Assembly: GCF_003160695.1 (NCBI RefSeq)
Contig: NZ_QGDD01000009.1
Location: 1-64,000, forward strand
Length of the DNA: 64,000 nt
From: Nocardioides silvaticus
Lineage (GTDB): Bacteria > Actinomycetota > Actinomycetes > Propionibacteriales > Nocardioidaceae
Direction of reading: 5' to 3'
The notes below the pieces were generated by a model. The model had not been told where the DNA came from. It was given only the letters and a program-made list of their open reading frames with translations, and ran no database searches. This document shows positions 8,027-17,540 of this stretch, one piece after another. Position numbers and translations under genes: made by a program. How positions within the stretch are numbered: position 1 is the first letter of the stretch; every line of letters starts with the position of its first letter.

Positions 8027-8129
8027 GTCGGTGGTCCCCGGAGCTCCCCTGGGACACCCCATGTCACCGGCACGTGCCTGCGTCCGTTCGGGAGGACCAG
8101 GTGCCGTTCACACCAGCAAGGAGCTGACC

Positions 8130-8663
8130 ATGACCTGGAAGGCCTTTCACAACCGGGGCGAGACCCTTCGCTCCGTCATCGCCGCCGCGGCAGACCGCCG
8201 CGACGGCCTTCTCCCGATGGACGTCCCCGGCGTCTCCGAGCGGTTCCAGGACGAGCTGGACCTCCTCGGCGCGCTGCAGCTGAAGTGGCACACCCGGCTG
8301 GCCGGCTACATCGAGGGCGAGCTCTCCGTGCAGCCGATGGACCTCGAGTCCGCCGTCGCCACCGCCTGGGCCCGCGCCGACCACGAGCTGCCCGGGATCC
8401 GGAAGATCATCGACCACTACCGCGACCACCCGGTGGACGACGCGATGGCGCAGGCCGTCGCGCGGTTCACCTCTAAGGAGCACCACTACCTCGCAGCGAT
8501 GGCCGGCCGGGCCGGCATCGGTCGCGAGGAGGGCCAGCGGATCGGCGCTGCCATCGAGGAGCGCGCCCGCACCACCCGCCCCGGCACTCCTGCCATCGAG
8601 GTCGTCGAGGAGGCGCCCCGGCGCCCCCTCCTCGAGCGGCTGCGCGCAGTCGTCGCCGCCTGA
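8130..8663 (+). CDS. Conserved hypothetical protein, helical
   Basis: A 177-residue soluble protein with no family I recognise. It has an ATG start with AAGGAG 6 nt upstream. The sequence is mostly helical and rich in charged residues, with conserved-looking pieces LDLLGALQLKWHTRLAGYIE and FTSKEHHYLAAMAGRAG, and a variable C-terminal tail ending PRRPLLERLRAVVAA. It has no signal peptide or membrane segment. It has its own promoter and lies divergent from a TetR gene, so it may be that regulator's target. A long hairpin after the stop closes the unit. Confidence 0.6.
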   Translation: MTWKAFHNRGETLRSVIAAAADRRDGLLPMDVPGVSERFQDELDLLGALQLKWHTRLAGYIEGELSVQPMDLESAVATAWARADHELPGIRKIIDHYRDHPVDDAMAQAVARFTSKEHHYLAAMAGRAGIGREEGQRIGAAIEERARTTRPGTPAIEVVEEAPRRPLLERLRAVVAA

Positions 8664-8707
8664 CGGCGACCCGGCCACCCTCCCAACCCGGCCGGGCTCT
8701 CCCCAGA

Positions 8708-8760
8708 CAACAGCCCCGGGCTCGACGCCTCCCTCCCTCCGTGTCGTCCCGGGGCTGTTG
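8708..8760 (+). terminator. Long hairpin after the 8130 gene
   Basis: CAACAGCCCCGGG (8708-8720) and CCCGGGGCTGTTG (8748-8760) are perfectly complementary, giving a 13-bp stem with a 27-nt loop. No T tract follows, as is usual for high-G+C terminators. Confidence 0.7.
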
Positions 8761-8789
8761 CGTGTCCGCCCATCGGGGAAGATGGAGCC

Positions 8790-9359
8790 GTGAACGACTC
8801 GTTCCGAGACCTCACCGCCGGGATGCTGCTGCTCGCGAGCCCGGACCTGCTGGACCCGAACTTCGTCGACACCGTCGTGCTGCTGCTCGACGTCAACGAC
8901 GAGGGTGCGCTGGGCGTCGTGCTCAACCGGCCGAGCGCGCTGCCCGTCTCCGAGGTGCTGGGGGCGTGGGGCGACGTCGTCGAGGAGCCCGAGGTGCTCT
9001 TCCAGGGCGGTCCGGTCTCGACCGACGGCGCACTCGCCGTCGCGCTCGCCAGCCCGGGCGGTGAGGACGCGCTGGGCTTCCGCGCGGTCGCCGACCGGCT
9101 CGGCCTGCTCGACCTCGACACCCCCGCGGAGCTGGTGGCCGGCACCGTCGAGCGGCTGCGGATCTTCGCCGGGTACGCCGGGTGGGGCGCGGGACAGCTG
9201 GAGGGCGAGATCGACGAGGGCAGCTGGTACGTCGTGCCGGGGCGCCCGGACGACGTCTTCCGGCTCGACACCCGCGAGCTCTGGCGCGAGGTGATGCGCC
9301 GTCAACCGGGCGACCTGGCCCTGCATGCCACACGCCCGGCGGATCCCGAGCTGAACTAG
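8790..9359 (+). CDS. YqgE/AlgH family protein
   Basis: A 189-residue protein of the UPF0301/DUF179 family, starting at GTG. Diagnostic stretches are GMLLLASPDLLDPNFVDTVV, GVVLNRPSA, LFQGGPVS and FAGYAGWGAGQLEGEI, ending in GSWYVVPGRPDDVF. It is cytosolic and its biochemical role is unknown; AlgH-type proteins have been linked to alginate and antibiotic regulation in other bacteria. It sits 2 bp upstream of the DUF3039 gene and is probably cotranscribed with it and the helicase. Confidence 0.9.
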   Translation: MNDSFRDLTAGMLLLASPDLLDPNFVDTVVLLLDVNDEGALGVVLNRPSALPVSEVLGAWGDVVEEPEVLFQGGPVSTDGALAVALASPGGEDALGFRAVADRLGLLDLDTPAELVAGTVERLRIFAGYAGWGAGQLEGEIDEGSWYVVPGRPDDVFRLDTRELWREVMRRQPGDLALHATRPADPELN

Positions 9360-9360
9360 A

Positions 9361-9639
9361 GTGGCCGACGTGACCACCATCGGATTCTCGACAGAAACGG
9401 ACGTCCGCGAGGACCGCCGTACCGTCCCGACCGACGAGGGTGACCACGAGCGCTTCTCGCACTACGTGCAGAAGGAGAAGCTCACCGAGGCGATGGTGAT
9501 GGGCACCCCGGTGGTGGCCCTCTGCGGGAAGGTGTGGGTGCCGAGCCGCGCCCCCGAGAAGTTCCCCGTCTGCCCGGACTGCAAGGAGATCTGGGAGAGC
9601 CTGAACGACGGTCCGTCCGACCCGGGCTCCGGGGAGTGA
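9361..9639 (+). CDS. DUF3039 protein
   Basis: A 92-residue actinobacterial DUF3039 protein, GTG start. The conserved core is HERFSHYVQKEKLTEAMVMG, then PVVALCGKVWVPSR and CPDCKEIW; the cysteines probably bind zinc. Its function is unknown. The stop overlaps the GTG of the SF2 helicase (GTGA), a pairing commonly seen in this phylum, suggesting the small protein works with the helicase. Confidence 0.85.
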   Translation: MADVTTIGFSTETDVREDRRTVPTDEGDHERFSHYVQKEKLTEAMVMGTPVVALCGKVWVPSRAPEKFPVCPDCKEIWESLNDGPSDPGSGE

Positions 9640-11420
9640 CGGGCCCCGACGACGCCGCCCCTCTCACCTCCCTCGGTCCGGCCTGGCCGGAACGTGCGGC
9701 CTGGGGCACGGCGACCTCGCTCCGGGCGTGGCAGGCGGCCGCGCTGCGCGACTACCTCGACCGCTCGCCGCGCGACTTCCTCGCCGTCGCGACGCCGGGC
9801 GCCGGCAAGACGACGTTCGCGCTGTCGGTGGCGGCCGAGCTCCTCGGCCGGCGGTTGGTCGACCGGCTGATCATCGTCGCCCCGACCGAGCACCTGAAGA
9901 TGCAGTGGGCCGAGGCGGCGGCCAAGGCCGGGCTGCCGATCGACCCGACGTACTCCGCCGGCAAGGGCAAGATCAGCAGCGACTACGTCGGGGTGGCCGT
10001 GACCTACGCCGGCGTCGGGGTGAACCCGCTCGCGCTGCGCATCCGCACCGAGCGGTTCAGGACGCTCGTCATCCTCGACGAGATCCACCACGCGGGCGAC
10101 GCGCTGAGCTGGGGCGAGGGCGTCCGCGAGGCGTTCGAGCCGGCCACCCGACGGCTGGCGCTGACCGGCACGCCGTTCCGCTCCGACGTCAACCCGATCC
10201 CGTTCGTCACCTACGCGCCCGGGCCCGACGGCGTCCCCCGGTCGGTCGCCGACTACACCTACGGCTACGCGCAGGCGCTGGCCGACCACGTGGTGCGGCC
10301 GGTGCTCTTCCTCGCCTACTCCGGGGAGATGCAGTGGCGCACCCGCGCGGGCGACGAGGTCGCCGCCAGCCTGGGGGAGCCGCTGACCAAGGACCTCACC
10401 GCGCAGGCGCTGCGGACCGCGCTCGACCCGCAGGGGTCGTGGATGCCGGCCGTGCTGCAGGCGGCGGACAAGCGGCTTTCCGAGGTACGACGCCACGTGC
10501 CCGATGCTGGGGGCCTGGTGATCGCGACCGACCAGGACTCCGCCCGCGCCTACGCCAAGCTGCTGAAGTCGATCAGCGGGGAGAGCGCGACGATCGTGCT
10601 CTCCGACGAGAAGGCCGCGTCCAAGCGGATCGCGGAGTTCAGCGCGGACGACAAGCGCTGGCTGGTCGCCGTACGCATGGTGTCGGAGGGGGTCGACGTG
10701 CCGCGGCTGGCGGTCGGCGTCTACGCCACCACCACCTCCACGCCGCTGTTCTTCGCCCAGGCCGTCGGCCGGTTCGTGCGGGCCCGCAGCCGCGGCGAGA
10801 TCGCCTCGGTGTTCCTGCCGTCGGTGCCGCGGCTGCTCGGCTTCGCCTCCGAGCTCGAGGTCGAGCGCGACCACGTGCTCGGTCGCAAGGTGAGCAGCGA
10901 CGACGACATCTTCGCTGCCGAGGACGACCTGCTCGCCCGCGCGCAGGCGGGAGAGTCCGCGTCGGCCGAGGAGCAGGCGGTGCCGTTCGAGGCGCTCGGG
11001 TCGCAGGCGCGGTTCGACCACGCGTTGTACGACGGCGCGGCGTTCGGGCACGAGGGCGAGGTCCATGTCGGCTCGGAGGAGGAGATGGACTTCCTCGGGA
11101 TCCCGGGCCTGCTCGAGCCGGCCCAGATGAAGGAGCTGCTCCAGCAGCGCCAGGCCTCGCGTGGCAGGGCGCGCAAGCCCCGGGCCCCGGAGCCGGACAC
11201 CGTGGAGCAGGTCACCACGCACGAGCAGCTCGCCGTCCTGCGACGCGAGCTCAACGGCCTGGTCTCGGCCTGGAACCACCGCACCGGCCAGCCGCACGCG
11301 ATCACCCACGCCGCGCTGCGCAAGGAGTGCGGCGGCCCGGCGGCCGCGATCGCGAACGCCGAGCAGCTGCGCGCGCGGATCGATCGGATCCGCGAGTGGG
11401 CGATGCGTCGCACTTCGTGA
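9636..11420 (+). CDS. SF2 DEAD/DEAH-box helicase
   Basis: A 594-residue SF2 helicase. The order of motifs is Q-like WQAAALRDYL, Walker A ATPGAGKTT (near residue 52), Walker B variant DEIHH, motif III LTGTPFRSD, and a C-terminal helicase domain with VRMVSEGVDVPRLAVGVYA and QAVGRFVRAR. The arrangement resembles UvsW/XPB-type enzymes that translocate on duplex DNA. The last 170 residues are acidic, then basic, and may bind nucleic acid. It is translationally coupled to DUF3039. The precise substrate is unknown. Confidence 0.88.
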   Translation: MTGPDDAAPLTSLGPAWPERAAWGTATSLRAWQAAALRDYLDRSPRDFLAVATPGAGKTTFALSVAAELLGRRLVDRLIIVAPTEHLKMQWAEAAAKAGLPIDPTYSAGKGKISSDYVGVAVTYAGVGVNPLALRIRTERFRTLVILDEIHHAGDALSWGEGVREAFEPATRRLALTGTPFRSDVNPIPFVTYAPGPDGVPRSVADYTYGYAQALADHVVRPVLFLAYSGEMQWRTRAGDEVAASLGEPLTKDLTAQALRTALDPQGSWMPAVLQAADKRLSEVRRHVPDAGGLVIATDQDSARAYAKLLKSISGESATIVLSDEKAASKRIAEFSADDKRWLVAVRMVSEGVDVPRLAVGVYATTTSTPLFFAQAVGRFVRARSRGEIASVFLPSVPRLLGFASELEVERDHVLGRKVSSDDDIFAAEDDLLARAQAGESASAEEQAVPFEALGSQARFDHALYDGAAFGHEGEVHVGSEEEMDFLGIPGLLEPAQMKELLQQRQASRGRARKPRAPEPDTVEQVTTHEQLAVLRRELNGLVSAWNHRTGQPHAITHAALRKECGGPAAAIANAEQLRARIDRIREWAMRRTS

Positions 11421-11448
11421 CTCACCCCACAGGGAAGGCTTGCCTTAG

Positions 11449-11467
11449 TTAGGTTAGGCTGACCCGC
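11449..11467 (+). promoter_or_regulatory. Iron box (IdeR/DmdR-type)
   Basis: TTAGGTTAGGCTGACCCGC ends 1 bp before the GTG of the siderophore ATPase. It matches the left half and centre of the iron-box consensus TTAGGTTAGGCTAACCTAA, with mismatches on the right. Location and the operon's function support iron-dependent repression. Confidence 0.75.
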
Positions 11468-11468
11468 T

Positions 11469-12287
<819 letters not shown>

Positions 12288-12318
12288 CCGAGCGCCCGCA
12301 CCCAACAGTGAGGAACCG

Positions 12319-13344
12319 ATGAAGACACGATCGATCGCGGCTGCCCTGACGGCGCCGTTGGCGCTGCTCCTGGTCGCCTGCGGCACCTCGGACACGGACT
12401 CGGGGGACGACGAGGCGCCGAAGGCCAACGACTCGGCCGACTGCGCGGACGACACGACCGCCACCGCCGAGGGTCCGGTGAGCCTCACCGACTCCTACGG
12501 CCGCACGGTCGAGCTCGACCAGCCCGCCGAGCGGGTCGCGGTGCTGGAGTGGCAGCAGACCGAGGACCTGCTGACGCTCTGCCTCACCCCGGTCGCGGTC
12601 GCCGACGCCGAGGGCTTCGCGACCTGGGACACCGCCGAGGAGCTCCCGGAGGACGTGACCGACGTGGGCACGCGCGGCGAGCCGAACCTGGAGACCCTGT
12701 TCGGCACCAACCCCGACCTCGTCATCGTCGAGGCCTACACGGCCGAGGACGAGATCATCAAGCAGCTCGAGGAGTACGACGTCCCCGTGCTCGCGACCAA
12801 GGGCGCCGACGCGGCCGACCCGGTTCAGAACATGCTCGACACCTTCGACCTGATCGCCGAGGCGACCGGCCGCCAGGAGCGCGCCGAGCTGGTCACCGAG
12901 CAGTTCGAGACCTCGCTGGCCGAGGCCAAGCAGGCCATCGAGGACGCCGACATCGCCACCGACTCCTTCGTCTACTTCGACGGCTGGATCCAGGGTGGCA
13001 ACGTCGCGATCCGCCCCTTCGGCCAGGGCTCGCTGATGGGTGAGCTCGGCGAGGAGCTCGGCCTCACCAACGCCTGGGAGGGCGAGGTCGACCCGGCGTA
13101 CGGCCTGGGCCAGACCGACATCGAGGGCATGAGCGAGGTCGGCGACGCCACCTTCTTCTACACCGGCACCACCGACCCCGCCGGCGACGTCAACGCCGAG
13201 CTGGCGAAGAACAGGGTCTGGAACGAGATCCCGGCCGTCGCCGAGGGCCGGGCGTACGCCTTCCCGAGCGGCATCTGGACCTTCGGCGGCCCGCGGTCGG
13301 CCGAGCAGGTGATCGACGCATACGTCGACCTGCTGACCCAGTAG
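12319..13344 (+). CDS. Iron-siderophore ABC transporter substrate-binding lipoprotein
   Basis: A 341-residue lipoprotein with signal sequence and lipobox LVAC (Cys near residue 21), then an acidic linker. The body is a class III (FecB/BtuF) binding fold: SLTDSYGRTVELDQPAERVA, then NLETLFGTNPDLVIVEAYT and the long inter-domain helix. The C-terminal ending FGGPRSAEQVIDAYVDLL is typical. It delivers the ferric siderophore to the fused permease. It starts 32 bp after the ATPase gene. Confidence 0.92.
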   Translation: MKTRSIAAALTAPLALLLVACGTSDTDSGDDEAPKANDSADCADDTTATAEGPVSLTDSYGRTVELDQPAERVAVLEWQQTEDLLTLCLTPVAVADAEGFATWDTAEELPEDVTDVGTRGEPNLETLFGTNPDLVIVEAYTAEDEIIKQLEEYDVPVLATKGADAADPVQNMLDTFDLIAEATGRQERAELVTEQFETSLAEAKQAIEDADIATDSFVYFDGWIQGGNVAIRPFGQGSLMGELGEELGLTNAWEGEVDPAYGLGQTDIEGMSEVGDATFFYTGTTDPAGDVNAELAKNRVWNEIPAVAEGRAYAFPSGIWTFGGPRSAEQVIDAYVDLLTQ

Positions 13345-13360
13345 CCGACAGCGACGAGGG

Positions 13361-15472
13361 ATGGTGGTCGAGCAGCGGCTGCGGGAGACCCGGACACCCG
13401 GGTCTGCCGAAGCCACTCAGCAAGGGCTGGGACGCGTCGGCGTCCTCGGGGGGACCGGTGCCCTGCTGCTGCTCGCTGCCTCCCTCGTCGTGGTCTCGGG
13501 CTGGCACCTGACCCAGGGCACGTCGGCCATCGGCGCCGGGGACCTGCTGCGCTGGGCGGTCGGCGAGGGCACCTCCGACGCCGGCAACATCCTGCTCGGC
13601 TCGCGGGTGCCGCGGCTGGCCGCCGGCATCGCCGTCGGGTTCGCCCTCGGGGTCGCGGGCGCGCTGTTCCAGTCGCTGGCCCGCAACGCGCTCGCCTCCC
13701 CGGACACCCTGGCCGTCACCGGCGGCGCCTACCTCGCCGTCACCACCGTGGCGGCGTTCGGCCTGTCGGTGCCGCTGTGGGCCTCCGGCCTCACCGCGTT
13801 CGTCGGCGGCATCGTCGCCGCGGGGGTGGTGCTGGGCCTCGCCGGAGGAGCCGGTACGTCGACCACCCGGCTGGTGCTCGCCGGCTCGGCCGTCGCGCTC
13901 GCGCTCCAAGCGGCGACCTCCACGCTCCTCATCCTCTTCGACGAGGAGACGACCAGCCTGTTCGCGTGGGGGAGCGGCTCGCTGAGCCAGCTCGGCCTGG
14001 ACGCGTTCCAGCAGGCGGCACCGGTCGTCGTCCTCGCGACGGCCGGCGCCCTGCTGCTCGCGCGTCGCCTCGACCTGCTGTCGATCGGCGACGACAGCGC
14101 CGCGGTGCTCGGGGTGCCGGTCCGGCGGACCCGGGCGCTCGGCACGATCCTCGCGGTGCTGCTCACGGCGGCGAGCGTCACGCTCGCCGGTCCGATCGGG
14201 TTCGTCGGGCTGTTCGCTCCCGTGATCGTGCGGCTGCTCGGCAGCCTGGTCCCGGCGCTGCACCGGCACGTCATCCTGATCCCGGCCGCTGGGCTGATGG
14301 GCGCGCTGGTCGTCGTGCTCGCGGACGCGCTGCTGCGCGCCTTCCTCGGCGCCGACGAGGCGATATCGATCCCGACCGGCATCACGACGACGATCGCCGG
14401 CGCGCTCGTGATGATCCTGCTGGCGCGCCGCGGTCGGGACTCCGGCCCGGCGAAACAGCCACCCGCCGCGCGGGTCGGCCTGCGCAGCCGACGGCGGTTC
14501 GTGCTGGTGCTGGTGCTCGCGACCGCCGCGGCGGGTGGGGTGGTCCTGCTCGGCCTGCTCGGCGGCGACACCTGGCTGCGCACCGGCGACATCGGGCTGT
14601 GGCTGAACGACGAGGGCAACCCGCTCATCCGGTTCGCGCTCGATGAGCGCGCTCCGCGCGTGGCTGCCGCCGTGCTCGGTGGCGCCGCACTCGCTCTGTC
14701 GGGGTCGCTGGTGCAGTCGACCTGTCGCAACCCGCTCGCCGAGCCGGGCATCCTCGGCATCACCGGCGGCGCCGGTGTCGGCGCGGTCGTGGTCGTCACG
14801 GGCAGCGTCACCGCAGCCCCCTCCAACAACGCGGTGCTCCTCGGAGCGGTGATCGGCGCGCTTGTCTCCTTCCTGCTGGTCTACGGCCTGGCCTGGCGGC
14901 ACGGCCTCGACGCCGACCGGTTGCTGCTGATCGGCATCGCGACCTGGTACGGCGCCGCCGCCCTGACCACGTTCCTCCTGGTGCGCTCCAACCCGTGGGA
15001 CACCCCGCGCATCTACACCTGGCTGTCCGGCACGACCTACGGCCGCACCTTCGACCAGGTGCAACCGGTGGCGATCGTGCTGGCACTGGCGATCCCCCTG
15101 GCCTGGGTCGTACGACGCGAGCTCGACCTGCTCGCCCTCGACGAGGACACGCCGCGCCTGGTCGGCGTCGGCCTCGAGCGGGTGCGCCTCCTGGTGCTGG
15201 TCGCCGCCGCCCTCCTCGCCGCCACCAGCGTCGCGGCGGTCGGCGTGGTCGGCTTCGTCGGGCTGGTCGCGCCGCACATGGCGCGGGCGCTCGTCGGTGG
15301 CCGCCACTCACGGTCGCTGCCGGTGGCGGTGCTGATCGGCGCGGTCCTGCTCGGTGCCGCCGACCTGGTCGGCCGCACCGTGATCGCACCGGCCCAGGTG
15401 CCGGCCGGCCTGGTCGTCGCACTCATCGGCGCGCCGTACTTCGTCTACCTGCTGGCGCGTTCCCGCGCCTGA
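13361..15472 (+). CDS. Fused FecCD-type siderophore permease
   Basis: A 703-residue membrane protein made of two complete FecCD permease modules. The first (about residues 25-350) contains GSRVPRLAAGIAVGFALGVAG and LAGPIGFVGLFAPVIVRLL; the second (about 375-700) contains DERAPRVAAAVLGGAALALS and GVVGFVGLVAPHMARALVGG. The G-(L/V)-(F/V)-(A/V)-P loops contact the ATPase. Normally FecC and FecD are separate subunits, so here one chain replaces the heterodimer. Roughly twenty membrane helices are expected. Confidence 0.92.
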   Translation: MVVEQRLRETRTPGSAEATQQGLGRVGVLGGTGALLLLAASLVVVSGWHLTQGTSAIGAGDLLRWAVGEGTSDAGNILLGSRVPRLAAGIAVGFALGVAGALFQSLARNALASPDTLAVTGGAYLAVTTVAAFGLSVPLWASGLTAFVGGIVAAGVVLGLAGGAGTSTTRLVLAGSAVALALQAATSTLLILFDEETTSLFAWGSGSLSQLGLDAFQQAAPVVVLATAGALLLARRLDLLSIGDDSAAVLGVPVRRTRALGTILAVLLTAASVTLAGPIGFVGLFAPVIVRLLGSLVPALHRHVILIPAAGLMGALVVVLADALLRAFLGADEAISIPTGITTTIAGALVMILLARRGRDSGPAKQPPAARVGLRSRRRFVLVLVLATAAAGGVVLLGLLGGDTWLRTGDIGLWLNDEGNPLIRFALDERAPRVAAAVLGGAALALSGSLVQSTCRNPLAEPGILGITGGAGVGAVVVVTGSVTAAPSNNAVLLGAVIGALVSFLLVYGLAWRHGLDADRLLLIGIATWYGAAALTTFLLVRSNPWDTPRIYTWLSGTTYGRTFDQVQPVAIVLALAIPLAWVVRRELDLLALDEDTPRLVGVGLERVRLLVLVAAALLAATSVAAVGVVGFVGLVAPHMARALVGGRHSRSLPVAVLIGAVLLGAADLVGRTVIAPAQVPAGLVVALIGAPYFVYLLARSRA

Positions 15473-15496
15473 GGCGGCGTGCTGCAGACTGACGGC

Positions 15497-16987
15497 GTGA
15501 TCGGTCGTCTCGGGTCCCGCGCCAGGTCCGTCCTCGTCGCGCTCGTGGTGGTGGCGCCGCTCGTCGCCGTCGTGCGCGCGTGGGCGCTGCCGCCGGCGGA
15601 CGCCGTCGCCACCGGGGTCGCCCCGGCCGCGGCCGAGCGGGTCGACGTGAAGGAGCGGCTGGCGCGGCTGCCGATCGTGGCAGGCGTGACCGAGCTGAAG
15701 CACCCGGGGCCCGCGCGCTTCTTCCGCCTGCGGTTCCGGCTGCCCGTGGACCACGACCGTCCCGGCGGCCGGACGTTCACGCTGCGCGGCACCCTGCTGC
15801 ACAGCGGAGTCGGCCGGCCGATGGTGATGGCGGCCAGCGGCTACTACGTCTCGACCTGGAACCTCGCCTACCGCTACGAGGTCACCCGGATCGTCAAGGG
15901 CAACCAGCTCGACCTGGAGCACCGCTTCTTCAAGCCGTCGCGGCCGAGGAAGCCGCGGTGGCACTCCCAGCTCACGATCGGTCAGGCGGCTGCCGACCAG
16001 CACCGGATCGTCCGGGCGCTCCAGCGGACCTACGGCAAGCCGTGGATCTCGACCGGTGCGTCCAAGGGTGGGATGACGATGACCTATCACCGGCGGACGT
16101 ACCCGGGCGACGTCGCCGGGACCGTCGCCTTCGTCGCCCCCAACGACGTCGTCGACGACGTCGACGCCTACGACGACTTCCAGGCATCGGTGGGCGGTCC
16201 GTCCTTCGCCGGGTGTCGCAACCGGCTGGTCGCCCTGCAGCGGCGGCTGCTGACCGAGCGGGAGTGGTTCCGTGGCCGGCTCGTCCGGTGGGCGCGGCAC
16301 CACGACCAGCACCTCACGCTGGTCGGTTCGGCCGACCGCGCTCTCGAGGTCGCGGCGATCGAGACCTACTACGCGTTCTGGCAGTACCAGTCGGCCGCGT
16401 CGGCATGCAGCGACGTCCCGACCGCAACGGCCCGGCGCGGCCGGGTGTGGAGCTGGGTCGACGACGTGCTCGGCTGGCGCTCCGTCACCGACGAAGGCAT
16501 CCGCCCGTTCGTGCCGTACTACTTCCAGGCCGCGACCCAGCTGGGCGCGCCGGCGCCGTGGGAGGACGAGGTCGCCGACCTGCTGCGCTACCCGGGGCAC
16601 GACGTGCCGGCGACGTTCGTGCCCGACGGGCTCGAGCCGCTCGCGCACGACCCGGCCGCCATGCCGGACATCGACGAGTGGGTGCGCACGTCGGCGTCCC
16701 GGATGCTCTTCGTGTACGGCGAGCTCGACCCCTGGAGCGCAGAGCCGTTCGCCTGCGGGCCGGGCGGCGCCGCGCGCGAGTGCTACCAGCGGTGGGTGCC
16801 GGGCGGGAACCACTTCGCGGACATCAGGGACCTGCCGGACGCCGCCCGGCGCGCGACCGTGTCCCGGATCCGGGCGTGGGCCGGCGTCAGCACCAGCAGG
16901 GCCGCGGTGGAGGCGGCCGACCGTCGTGCCCGGCGCGCCGGGCCCGACCCGGCGCGTGACCCTGCGAGGACTGTCGCCACGCCCTGA
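15497..16987 (+). CDS. S37 family serine (tripeptidyl) aminopeptidase
   Basis: A 496-residue exported protein. GTG 15497 gives a basic start and a hydrophobic signal segment (VLVALVVVAPLVAVVRAW). The body matches the Streptomyces PS-10/S37 peptidases: RFRLPVDHDRPGGRTF, MAASGYYVSTWN, then the nucleophile elbow STGASKGGMT, AFVAPNDVV, and the acid and His in FVYGELDPWS and GGNHFADI. It should release N-terminal peptides outside the cell. It follows the siderophore operon by 24 bp and may be read through from it. Confidence 0.88.
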   Translation: MIGRLGSRARSVLVALVVVAPLVAVVRAWALPPADAVATGVAPAAAERVDVKERLARLPIVAGVTELKHPGPARFFRLRFRLPVDHDRPGGRTFTLRGTLLHSGVGRPMVMAASGYYVSTWNLAYRYEVTRIVKGNQLDLEHRFFKPSRPRKPRWHSQLTIGQAAADQHRIVRALQRTYGKPWISTGASKGGMTMTYHRRTYPGDVAGTVAFVAPNDVVDDVDAYDDFQASVGGPSFAGCRNRLVALQRRLLTEREWFRGRLVRWARHHDQHLTLVGSADRALEVAAIETYYAFWQYQSAASACSDVPTATARRGRVWSWVDDVLGWRSVTDEGIRPFVPYYFQAATQLGAPAPWEDEVADLLRYPGHDVPATFVPDGLEPLAHDPAAMPDIDEWVRTSASRMLFVYGELDPWSAEPFACGPGGAARECYQRWVPGGNHFADIRDLPDAARRATVSRIRAWAGVSTSRAAVEAADRRARRAGPDPARDPARTVATP

Positions 16988-17000
16988 CACACTGACCCGC

Positions 17001-17540
17001 ATGCCGACGTACGTCGCCTTCCTGCGCGCGATCAACCTCGGGGCCAACCGGAAGTTCGCGAAGGCCGACATCGCCGCCGCCACCGAGGCGGCCGGGGGCA
17101 CGGACGTCGCGACCTACATCAACACCGGCAACGTGCGGCTCACGACCCGGATGCGCTCGGCGACCCGGGTGCGGGCGGCGCTGGAGGCGGCCTACCTGGA
17201 GCGGGCCGGCTTCGAGGTGCCGACGATCGTGTTCACGACCGACGAGCTGGCTGCGATCGGCGCCGACGCCGAGGAGCTGAACCGTTCCGACCTCGAGCGC
17301 CACTACGTCTACCTGATGCGGGACGAGCCCGAGCCGGAGCGGCTCGAGGCATTCGCCGCGCGGGCGGTCGAGGGCGGGGAGATCGTCGTCCGCGGCCGGG
17401 CAGCGCACGTCCTCCTCGGACCCGGCTACCAGGCCGGCAACGTCGACCCGGGCAAGGTCGAGAAGTCGCTCGGGGTCGTGGCGACCAACCGCAACTTCAA
17501 CGTCGTCACGACACTGGCGCGTCAGTGGTGCTCTCGGTGA
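17001..17540 (+). CDS. DUF1697 protein
   Basis: A 179-residue DUF1697 protein. It begins MPTYVAFLRAINLGANRKF and contains TYINTGNVRL and the C-terminal KSLGVVATNRNFNVVTTLA, all family hallmarks. The function is unknown. It starts 13 bp after the S37 peptidase. The last 35 bp overlap the 3' end of the convergent MFS gene. Confidence 0.9.
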   Translation: MPTYVAFLRAINLGANRKFAKADIAAATEAAGGTDVATYINTGNVRLTTRMRSATRVRAALEAAYLERAGFEVPTIVFTTDELAAIGADAEELNRSDLERHYVYLMRDEPEPERLEAFAARAVEGGEIVVRGRAAHVLLGPGYQAGNVDPGKVEKSLGVVATNRNFNVVTTLARQWCSR